From Planotetraspora phitsanulokensis (lineage in GTDB: Bacteria; Actinomycetota; Actinomycetes; Streptosporangiales; Streptosporangiaceae): a DNA stretch of 64,000 nt. The notes under the pieces are model-generated. The model was not told the DNA's origin, ran no database searches, and saw only the letters and a list, made by a program, of their open reading frames with translations. The stretch lies in NCBI RefSeq assembly GCF_016863295.1, contig NZ_BOOP01000004.1, positions 186,001 through 250,000 on the forward strand, written 5' to 3'. Below are positions 44,201 through 50,655 of the stretch, piece by piece. The position numbers were made by a program, and so were the translations under genes. How positions within the stretch are numbered: position 1 is the first letter of the stretch; each line of letters starts with the position of its first letter.

Positions 44201-44906
44201 GAAGGGTGCCTGGGGAGTCGACGACATGTGCGTCGGCGACGACGGACGTCTCGTCGTGATGGCCAAGGGCGGCAACGCGGAAGTGTGGAACCTGACGGAC
44301 GCCCAGCCCCTGCACCGTCTCCGTGGGGTCGAGCGTGGCCTGCTCGCGCGCAATATACGCTCGATCTCGCTCAGCGCCGACGGGCGTTTCGCACTGGCCG
44401 GCGACGACAACGGCATCCAGTTGTGGAACATCACGACCGGGGATGTCGTGCGCACGCTCGACCTGCCGGAGTCGAACGGGTTCCACACCGTCAGGATGAC
44501 CGCTGACGGAAGGTTCGCGGTGTCCGGCCACTACTGGTCGCACACAACGGTCTGGGACCTCCGCAGTGGACAACGCGTACGGGCCCTCGACGGCCACGAG
44601 CAGGGGATGAGCTGTCTCGCGCTGACGCCCGACGGCCGCTTCGTGCTGACCTCGACGGGCGGCAGCCTGCGCCTGTGGGAGCTCGACTGGGAGCTCGCCG
44701 CCCGGGACGCGGCCGACTGGGACGACGGCGCGGCGCCGTACCTCGAGGGGTTCCTGCGACGGCACGGTCCACAGTGGACGGACGAGGATCTCGACGCCCT
44801 GACGGGCCGGCTCGAGGACGCCGGCTATGGCTGGCTGCGCGCCGACGGGGTGCGAACCCGACTCGACAGCATGACCGCCGACCGGGGCGGCTCCGCGACC
44901 CGATGA
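41253..44906 (+). CDS. Serine/threonine kinase with TPR-like region and two WD40 propellers
   Basis: 1217 residues. The kinase domain (1-295) has a glycine loop (HEHGGMGVVY), Lys50, HRDVKPAN (149-156) and DFGLA (172-176), so it looks active. A TPR-like helical part follows (about 320-425; LLDLERRSEADQAFERALAA). WD40 repeats then form two sets: seven units ending in W-D/E/K-type strands (about 455-790), a helical spacer with another TPR-like hairpin, and seven more (about 855-1150). This predicts two seven-bladed propellers. There is no membrane segment, so the protein is cytosolic. An alternative start is 41262. The stop overlaps the next gene as ATGA. Confidence 0.92.
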   Translation: MRTMSEITLTWRVGEVVDGRYEVTRVHEHGGMGVVYRVRHLGWDIDLAVKSPRPDLFRTAEDQRRFVDEAETWVSLGLHPHVCNCYYVRVLDGVPRVFAEYVPGGSLHEWIDDRRLYDGDPPQALARILDIAIQTAWGLDHAHGRGLVHRDVKPANVLLDAEDGAVVAKITDFGLARARDLAATVSPDAPPGASILVPGGDGMTPRYASPEQAAGESMGRRTDVYSFAVSVLEMCIGEATWMAGPAAGAALTGYRAGDVAGAVVIPPVLGDLLERCLSHDPADRPNSMADVASELIDIYREVTGDAYPRPAPVTADLLTGELNNRAVSLLDLERRSEADQAFERALAADPQNVRAMYNSGQALWRRGAVTDDALVAEIEAARADTGDPWEVRYALAQLHLERGDLSTARRFLDELAQERPDEPEVLAALRVIRSGEIIDARRTREWPVPWPLRPRDLWDVGRHAERTALALTPDGRFMAAGGWDGVVRIWDVHSGQLVWTLKGHRTTVHAVDLTPDGRFAVSVSEDETVMFWKLARGRFGGSPKGRRLYASPNPPSWAGDGGSRLGVTAVRLTLDGRFALYSGLDGGFRVWDVHSGQLRTLDEAATDRLVEVSADGRLALSVSGEKPGRSRKRVVRLWDLADGRCLLELPGHESAVTALSLSADGRFAATDCRQGAIRVWDLRDGRCVHVLTGGITADALSFSADARFLLSGTEYSDAIRLWELDRGRCLRTFRAHQGGTTVVRLDADARFGLSVGQDRTVRRWELPGAYRGAPLLSRPRPHVELSRLGGRVDELVAEAERATADGRFPAALERLRQARAVTGYEREPRVMSAWWTLGRHSVRTGLRAAWSSRALQTDELTAVDLTPNGRIAVSGGRDGTVQLWDLITNSRLRVLEGHEEMVESVRLSADGRLVLSSSRDRTVRLWDVGTGACLHVLNRAKGAMYHSAPVRFSADGRQAVVGGQDGLIRYWDLETGALTRELGKGAWGVDDMCVGDDGRLVVMAKGGNAEVWNLTDAQPLHRLRGVERGLLARNIRSISLSADGRFALAGDDNGIQLWNITTGDVVRTLDLPESNGFHTVRMTADGRFAVSGHYWSHTTVWDLRSGQRVRALDGHEQGMSCLALTPDGRFVLTSTGGSLRLWELDWELAARDAADWDDGAAPYLEGFLRRHGPQWTDEDLDALTGRLEDAGYGWLRADGVRTRLDSMTADRGGSATR

Positions 44907-45088
44907 CCGGATACACCGACAGCGCGGCGCTCGCTCTCGGCGTCGCCCGGATCGAGGCGCGGTCCGTCCGGGCGTCCGAAATCGGGCCGGGGCATCTGCT
45001 CGTGGCGCTGAGCTCGATCCGAGTCGAGGCCGCCGGCAGCGAACTGGTCTGCACCCCCACCCTTCAGCCAGGAGGTACGGCTCGATGA
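44903..45088 (+). CDS. Tiny ClpN-like protein between two kinase genes
   Basis: 61 residues, too short for most gene finders but tightly placed. Its ATG overlaps the WD40-kinase stop (ATGA), and its TGA overlaps the next ATG (ATGA). The sequence SAALALGVARIEARSVRASE followed by IGPGHLLVALSSI resembles the first helices of Clp N-terminal domains, which recruit substrates to Clp ATPases. Only about one of the two helical repeats is present. It may be a truncated adaptor, or a new small component of the cluster. ClpN similarity is by eye. Confidence 0.6.
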   Translation: MTGYTDSAALALGVARIEARSVRASEIGPGHLLVALSSIRVEAAGSELVCTPTLQPGGTAR

Positions 45089-46446
45089 CGGCCACCGTCA
45101 CGTTGCGGCTCGTCAAGGGGCGGCTCGACCGCACCGAGTACGTTTTCGACGAGCGGACCACCTGCATTCTCGGCCGTGCCGACGACTGCGCACCGCGACT
45201 GCCGGGCGACGAGTACCACCGCACCGTCTCCCGGCACCACTGTCTGCTCGACATCAACCCGCCCGACGTACGCATCCGCGACTTCGGCAGCCTCAACGGC
45301 ACGTTCGTCAACGGCGAGAAGATCGGCCAACGGGAGGCACACCAGACGCCGGCGGAGGGCGCGGCGATCTCCTTTCCGGAACACGACCTGACCGACGGAG
45401 ACGAGATCCGGCTCGGCGAGACGGTTTTCCGGGTGGCGATCCGGCTCCCGGCCGGACAACACACCCTGTCGCTGGCCCGGTGCGCGAAATGCGGCCAGGA
45501 GGTGGGCAGCGAACTCGGCGGCCGGTCCGGCGAATACGTCTGCGCCGCCTGCCAGGCCGAGCCGGGCGCCATGGCCGAACTCCTGGTGGGCCTCGCGCGC
45601 AGCGGGCACCGCGAACTCACCCCGATCGCCGGGTACACGCTGCTGAGGGAGCTCGGCCGCGGCGGGATGGGCGTGGTGCATCTCGCCCGCCACGAACACA
45701 CCGGCCAGGAGGTGGCGCTGAAGGTGATGCTGCCCAGGGTCGCGGCGAGCCCGACCGCCCGCGCGCGGTTCTTCCGCGAGGTGGAACTCACCAGGGCGCT
45801 GCGGCACCCCAACATCGCCGTGCTCTACGACACCGGTTTCGCCAACGGCACGTTCTACTTCACCACCGAATACTGCGCCGGAGGCAGCCTGGACCGGCTC
45901 CTAGCTCGTCGGGGTGGCCGGCTCGAAGCCGCCGACGCCGTACGACTCGCCTGCCAGGCCCTGGACGGCCTGGCACACGCACACAGCGAGAACGTCGTCC
46001 ACCGCGACCTGACCCCGCACAACATTCTGCTGGACGCGACCAACGGCTCGCTGGTGGCCAAGGTGGGCGACTTCGGCCTCGCCAAGGCCTTCGACCAGGC
46101 GGGCCTCAGCGGCCTCACCAGAACCGGCGCGACCGCCGGCAAGCCCCTGTACATGCCCCGCCGGCAAGTGATCAACTTTCGTGACGTCACACCGGCCGTG
46201 GACGTGTGGGCGCTCGCCGCGTGCCTCTACCACGCACTGACCGGCGCGTACCCCCGGGACTTCCCGCGCGGCAAGGACCCCTGGCAGGTCATCCTGCAGG
46301 CCGAGCCGGTGCCGATTCGACGACGCGAGCGGAACGTCCCGGCGCCCCTCGCCGAGGTCATCGACGAAACACTCCGCGAGAACCCGAAGGGCGCCTTCCA
46401 AACCGCGGTCGAGTTGCGCCGCGCACTGCTCGCATGTTCACGCTAG
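45085..46446 (+). CDS. FHA domain, zinc ribbon and serine/threonine kinase fusion
   Basis: 453 residues. An FHA domain (about 5-118) has Gly30-Arg31, Ser49-Arg50-His51 and Asn71-Gly72, the complete phosphothreonine-binding set. A zinc-ribbon follows (Cys133, Cys136, Cys153, Cys156). The kinase domain (183-450) has GRGGMGVVHLA, Lys213, DFGLA (329-333) and catalytic Asp308. The usual HRDxKPxN reads HRDLTPHN, with Thr310 in place of the ATP-contacting Lys, so activity may be altered. It is the last gene of the coupled cluster. The FHA domain could bind a site phosphorylated by the WD40 kinase. Confidence 0.92.
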   Translation: MTATVTLRLVKGRLDRTEYVFDERTTCILGRADDCAPRLPGDEYHRTVSRHHCLLDINPPDVRIRDFGSLNGTFVNGEKIGQREAHQTPAEGAAISFPEHDLTDGDEIRLGETVFRVAIRLPAGQHTLSLARCAKCGQEVGSELGGRSGEYVCAACQAEPGAMAELLVGLARSGHRELTPIAGYTLLRELGRGGMGVVHLARHEHTGQEVALKVMLPRVAASPTARARFFREVELTRALRHPNIAVLYDTGFANGTFYFTTEYCAGGSLDRLLARRGGRLEAADAVRLACQALDGLAHAHSENVVHRDLTPHNILLDATNGSLVAKVGDFGLAKAFDQAGLSGLTRTGATAGKPLYMPRRQVINFRDVTPAVDVWALAACLYHALTGAYPRDFPRGKDPWQVILQAEPVPIRRRERNVPAPLAEVIDETLRENPKGAFQTAVELRRALLACSR

Positions 46447-46578
46447 AACCTGGCAGGAAGTGTCACTCGCCGCTGAAGTACATCTCAGAAGCAGCACTGC
46501 GAATGAGCACGACAGGCCGGCCGTCTTCCGGGAACGACAGGGGTGCGGTACAGGAGAGAGCGAACCGGTCCAACGCGG

Positions 46579-47496
46579 TCAGACGGCTCCTGTGATCGAG
46601 ACTCGGGCGGGTGCGCGGAAGACCTGTCGGCTGTGCCACTCGATGTGTGTCGGCTCGACGCCGTCGAGCCCGGGCCGGGGCTCACGAACCCGGCGGCCTC
46701 CCAGGGACAACACCATGCTCCTCGCCGAGGCGGTTCTCCCGACGAACTTGGCGGACACTCTGATCGTCCGCTCAGAGGTAAGACCGAAGACACCCTTGTC
46801 GAACAGCTTGTGATGGAGAACGCACAGGCACAGCCCGTTGGCCACCTCGTCCGGTCCTTCGAAGGCCCACCAGCGGACATGTGCGGCGTCCAAGCCGACC
46901 ACGGTCCCGTCCAACCAGCCGTCGTACTCGCAGAACGCACAGCAGTAGTCGTAGGCCATGAGGATCTGCTCGCGGAATGCCGGATCACGGCGGGGTTGAT
47001 CATCGCCCGGGAGGGCTTCTTGACTTGGATGCCCAAGCTCGAGGCTTTCCAGTTCCAGGCCGGCCGAGATGCAGATGTCCGCATGTAAGGAAGGCTCGAA
47101 GTTCGCGTCGAGGAGAACCCTGGCAAGTCTCGCCACCAACCGAGAATCATCCGACAGTGCCTTCACCAGGTCCGGATGGAGGCGCCCCGACGCCTTGCTC
47201 TCCCTGAGACGACCAAGCTCCGAACCGGGGCTTCCCGGGCCGTTCTCGGTCTCAACCAGCCAAACGCCGTCGCTGGTCAGATGGTGAAACGGATACCCGG
47301 GGCTGGTCTCCCGTGGCGGGCCGAATTCCTTGAGCAGGCGTTTCAGATCCGCCTCAGCCGCACTGAACGGGATCGGCTCGCCACCTCGGCGCTGGAACCG
47401 GCCGAGGGCGTAGAGCAGCAACAACGGCTTGTGCGGGGCCCGCTCGCCATTACGCGTCCATCGCCTGAGATCGGTGATTCTCTCCGTCCAGTCCAT
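46579..47496 (-). CDS. SBD-HNH restriction endonuclease, phosphorothioate-DNA type
   Basis: 305 residues. The N-terminal half matches the sulfur-binding-domain type found in ScoMcrA-like enzymes (APHKPLLLLYALGRF and LKEFGPPRETSPGYPFHHLT and SDGVWLVE). The C-terminal HNH nuclease has CAFC, LDAAHVRWW (His206), Asn220 and LHHKLFD (His229). Such type IV enzymes cut DNA carrying phosphorothioate or modified cytosine. The ATG at 47496 begins the conserved domain. No dnd or pbe modification genes lie in the window, as expected for an enzyme that attacks foreign modified DNA. Confidence 0.87.
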   Translation of the reverse strand: MDWTERITDLRRWTRNGERAPHKPLLLLYALGRFQRRGGEPIPFSAAEADLKRLLKEFGPPRETSPGYPFHHLTSDGVWLVETENGPGSPGSELGRLRESKASGRLHPDLVKALSDDSRLVARLARVLLDANFEPSLHADICISAGLELESLELGHPSQEALPGDDQPRRDPAFREQILMAYDYCCAFCEYDGWLDGTVVGLDAAHVRWWAFEGPDEVANGLCLCVLHHKLFDKGVFGLTSERTIRVSAKFVGRTASARSMVLSLGGRRVREPRPGLDGVEPTHIEWHSRQVFRAPARVSITGAV

Positions 47497-48107
47497 AAGT
47501 CGCCAGTCTAGGGCGATCTTGCGTGACCGCAGAGACGACGTCCAGAGGGGACGCCACCGTCGAGGACGTCCTTCTTTGTTGTGGTACTGCGTCAAGCCAA
47601 CAACATTCCACTCCAAAGGCGATTCATTCTGGAGAAAGAGGCCAAGAGCGACATTCATCACCAAACCGGTTTATCTAGTGACCATCTCCACGGGAATCGC
47701 AGGAGGACATGCGGCGCCAATCCGGCGTAGGCCAGGAGACCGCGACCAGACCGTGGGTCTTGGTGCGAAGAGCTGCGCTTTTGGGCATCTGTGTGAGGTC
47801 GCCGCCGTTCGGCCAGTAAGCGAACGTCGGGGCCGGGACACCTCTGACGCGCCCTGCGCCGGGCAGCGCCGGGCAGCGGGCAAATCAGATATAAATGACA
47901 GTTCTGAGCAATATGCTCGCCATTTGGTCAACATCATCAATAAAACGACAACCGGCGCGCAAAAGCGCCCGAACGTCGTTTGACGCGCGGTCGCCACGGA
48001 AAGCAAGACGACAGATGGATGGCCCGAAAAGGGTCTCCACAAGCGCATATGCCTGATTACCTAGGAACTATCAAAGCAATTGGGTAAACGTTTTAGGAGG
48101 AAATTAA
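47497..48107. other. AT-richer 0.6-kb intergenic region with a hairpin
   Basis: Gene-free between the HNH gene and the secreted protein. The distal part, from about 47880, is clearly AT-richer than its surroundings. AAACGAC (47943-47949) pairs with GTCGTTT (47975-47981), and GGCGC with GCGCC inside, making a hairpin. A strong AGGAGG precedes the ATG at 48108. The long leader may be regulatory, but no known riboswitch was recognised. Confidence 0.5.
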
Positions 48108-48500
48108 ATGCCCAACTTCAGGAGCCTCGTCGGCGTTCTCGCCATCAGCACTTCGCTGACCGGTGGAGCCATCGCCCTCGACATCGCCATGACCGCTGGC
48201 GCCGCGAACGCCGGCACCGTCATGGGCGGCTGCGGCGGCTGTGGTAACGGGTGGGGCCGTGGACACCGCAATCACAACCGCAACTGGAACCGCAACCACG
48301 AGCGGCAGCACGAACGTCAGCGCCAGCACCAGCGCCAGACCCTGATGCGCGACTTCACCCTGCTCATAACGCCGTTCCAGAAGTCCGACAACAAGGCCAA
48401 TCCATTGCAGAAGCAGAACACGGAGGCCGAATCGAAGGCCGTCTACCCGCCCGCTCCGTCGAGGCATGCGCCGGTCATCACCCCCGGGATGTCGGGTTGA
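48108..48500 (+). CDS. Secreted protein with Gly/Cys start and Arg/His/Asn/Gln-rich middle
   Basis: 130 residues. A signal peptide (about 1-35, ending near GAANAGT) is followed by GGCGGCGNGWG and a highly basic, polar stretch of H, N, R and Q (51-78). A helical segment and a Pro-rich end complete it. It has a strong AGGAGG ribosome-binding site and its own terminator. It could bind nucleic acid or metal outside the cell. No family is recognised; it might be a cell-surface or antimicrobial protein. Confidence 0.75.
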   Translation: MPNFRSLVGVLAISTSLTGGAIALDIAMTAGAANAGTVMGGCGGCGNGWGRGHRNHNRNWNRNHERQHERQRQHQRQTLMRDFTLLITPFQKSDNKANPLQKQNTEAESKAVYPPAPSRHAPVITPGMSG

Positions 48501-48510
48501 CGTCGTGATC

Positions 48511-48542
48511 GAGGCCTCCCCGATGGCTGCCGGGGAGGCCTC
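48511..48542. terminator. Perfect 12-bp hairpin terminator
   Basis: GAGGCCTCCCCG (48511-48522) and CGGGGAGGCCTC (48531-48542) pair perfectly around an 8-base loop, ten bases after the stop of the secreted protein gene. Confidence 0.85.
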
Positions 48543-48716
48543 GTCATTCGTTCGAACGGCAGGAACGGCTAGCTGTACTCAGTCAGGGCATCGGTGACAG
48601 TCGGCTGACCGGCGGCCGGCAGCGTTCGGCCGGTGCTCCGAGCGTCGAGAGGGAGCGCTCGGTGCACACACCACGGACCACCCAGGACTGTCGGAACCCA
48701 GTGTCATGATGAACTC

Positions 48717-49019
48717 GTGGTGGTCATTTTCGACGCCGAGCTGTGGATATGGGATGCCCGGCGCGCCGACACGTGGACCTTCGTCAGCCTGCCTACCGAG
48801 GCATCCGAGGAGATCCGTGACCTGGCAGGCGGGCCGCGTCGCGGCTTCGGTTCGCTGCGAGTGCGGGTCACGGTCGGCGGTAGCACATGGAAGACCTCGA
48901 TCTTCCCGGACAGCGCGCATGGCAGCTACGTGCTGCCCATCAAACGTGCTGTCCGCACAGCCGAGGCCCTCGACGCGGGTGACATCGCGACCGTAACCCT
49001 CGAGCTCATCGACTTATGA
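48717..49019 (+). CDS. DUF1905-family protein
   Basis: About 100 residues from the GTG at 48717. The family pattern is clear: FDAELWIWDARRADTWTFVS, GPRRGFGSLRVRVTVGG, TWKTSIFPD, GSYVLPIKRAVRTAEALDAG and TVTLEL. DUF1905 proteins are small beta-barrels, sometimes fused to YdeI-like domains, of unknown role. A GTG three bases later is equally possible, and no Shine-Dalgarno site is seen. Confidence 0.87.
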   Translation: MVVIFDAELWIWDARRADTWTFVSLPTEASEEIRDLAGGPRRGFGSLRVRVTVGGSTWKTSIFPDSAHGSYVLPIKRAVRTAEALDAGDIATVTLELIDL

Positions 49020-49105
49020 CCACCGGGGCTTGGAGGAGCTCGAGGTGCCCAGGCGATCGGCACCCGTCGGGCACTCACCCAGCCTTCGCCGCATCGTTCC
49101 AGCGC

Positions 49106-50110
49106 CTATTCAGCGAAATACGACTTCACCGCCGACACGAACGTATCGATGTCCTCGCGCGTGAGGTCCATGTGCGTGACGAAGCGTGACGCGTACAGCA
49201 TCTGCGTGAGAATGCCCTGCTCCTTCAGCGATGCTTCGAGCGCCGCGCAGTGCTCCTGCGGAAACCGCGCGAACACCATGTTGGTCGCGTGCGACTGCAC
49301 CTCAACCTCATCGATGTCAGCGAGCCCACGCGCGAGATACTCGGCGTTCTCGTGGTCTTCCGCGAGGCGATCGACGTTGTGTTCCAGGGCGTACAGGCAC
49401 GCCGCCGCGAGCACTCCGGACTGCCGCATGCCGCCGCCCAGCATCTTGCGCCAGCGGCGCGCGCTCTCGATCAGGTCGGCGCTGCCGACCAGCACCGAAC
49501 CGACAGGCGCTCCCAGGCCCTTCGAGAAGCAGATCGAGACCGAATCGAATGGTGCGCAGAGCGCGGCGATCGACTGCCCCGACGCGACGGCCGCGTTGCA
49601 GACGCGCGCGCCATCGAGGTGCGTCACGAGACCGCGGCTGTTCGCCAGCGCGACCGCTTCGGCGACATACCCGGCCGGCAGCACCTTTCCGCCGATCGTG
49701 TTCTCGAGTGCGAGCAGGCGCGTGCGGGCGAAGTGATCGTCGATCGGCTTGATCGCGGCGGCGATCTCATCGAGCGGCAGGGAACCGTCCGTGGCGTTCG
49801 TAATCGGCTGCGGCTGAATGCTGCCGAGCACGGCCGCGCCGCCGCCTTCGTTCCTGTACGTGTGCGCCGACTGGCCCACGATGTATTCGTCGCCGCGTCC
49901 GCAATGCGCCATCAACGCGGCGAGGTTGCTCTGCGTGCCGCTCGGGAAGAACAGACCGGCTTCCTTGCCTGCGCGCTCCGCCACGGCCGCCTGCAGGCGC
50001 AGGACGGTGGGGTCGTCGCCCCAGACGTCGTCACCCACTTCGGCCGCCGCCATCGACGCCAGCATCGCCTGACTCGGACGGGTAACGGTGTCGCTGCGCA
50101 GATCAATCAT
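49106..50110 (-). CDS. ltaE: Low-specificity L-threonine aldolase
   Basis: 334 residues, the usual length. PLP-dependent fold type I: the Schiff-base Lys lies in SICFSKGLGAPVGSVLVG, with THLDGARVCNAA supplying the PLP-ring Asp. It splits L-threonine or allo-threonine to glycine and acetaldehyde. The ATG is fixed by GGGAGGA five bases upstream. Base use is less GC-extreme than the neighbours, and the protein looks more like proteobacterial LtaE, so it may be acquired. Confidence 0.93.
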   Translation of the reverse strand: MIDLRSDTVTRPSQAMLASMAAAEVGDDVWGDDPTVLRLQAAVAERAGKEAGLFFPSGTQSNLAALMAHCGRGDEYIVGQSAHTYRNEGGGAAVLGSIQPQPITNATDGSLPLDEIAAAIKPIDDHFARTRLLALENTIGGKVLPAGYVAEAVALANSRGLVTHLDGARVCNAAVASGQSIAALCAPFDSVSICFSKGLGAPVGSVLVGSADLIESARRWRKMLGGGMRQSGVLAAACLYALEHNVDRLAEDHENAEYLARGLADIDEVEVQSHATNMVFARFPQEHCAALEASLKEQGILTQMLYASRFVTHMDLTREDIDTFVSAVKSYFAE

Positions 50111-50655
50111 GTCAATCCTCCCGTGAACGGCGTCAGGCGCCCGCAGCAGCTGGGAGCGCTGATGCGGGCCGGATGACGGGATCACAGGAGTGTAGTGCGA
50201 TCCGGCAATAAGGCTCTAAGTGAGTCAAACCAGGTCAAGACCACCGAACTCGCGGCGTCTGTCCGCGCATCAGAGAGGCACGGCCGCTGTCGGCGGCTCG
50301 CGCAGCGATCTCGCACGCGTCGACTTCGCGGATGGGCTGCGTCTGAGGGGCTGACTGTCGGACGGGGGTCATCACTGAGCGTCCCCTGTTCGTCGTTCGG
50401 GCGGACGCCATCTCGAACTCGGGGATGAGCCGGTCGGATGACTAAAGCAAGCGACAACTGAATGCGTCGCATCGACATTCCGAATTGTTCCCATTTGAGG
50501 GGAATTTCCTAATAGCGCGAGACCTGCGCCGAGGAAAATGTGCCGAACCAGACGTGGCGACTCCGGCCTCCACTCCCGGCGATCTACGCATCCATCACCT
50601 CACTGATACTGTTCTGCCTCACATGTCGTGCTAAATCCGCTATCGGGGAGTCGGT
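50111..50655. other. Intergenic region between ltaE and the kinase gene
   Basis: About 545 bases forming a divergent promoter region. GGGGAG at 50645-50650 is the ribosome-binding site of the kinase gene. No operator, repeat or small gene could be supported. Confidence 0.5.

Noticed and set aside
43413-45815. 800-codon open frame on the - strand
   Set aside because: Lies wholly opposite the WD40 kinase and FHA-kinase genes, whose motifs are unambiguous; composition is that of a GC-skew shadow.
47943-48107. Riboswitch upstream of the secreted protein gene
   Set aside because: A hairpin is present but no conserved riboswitch core could be recognised.
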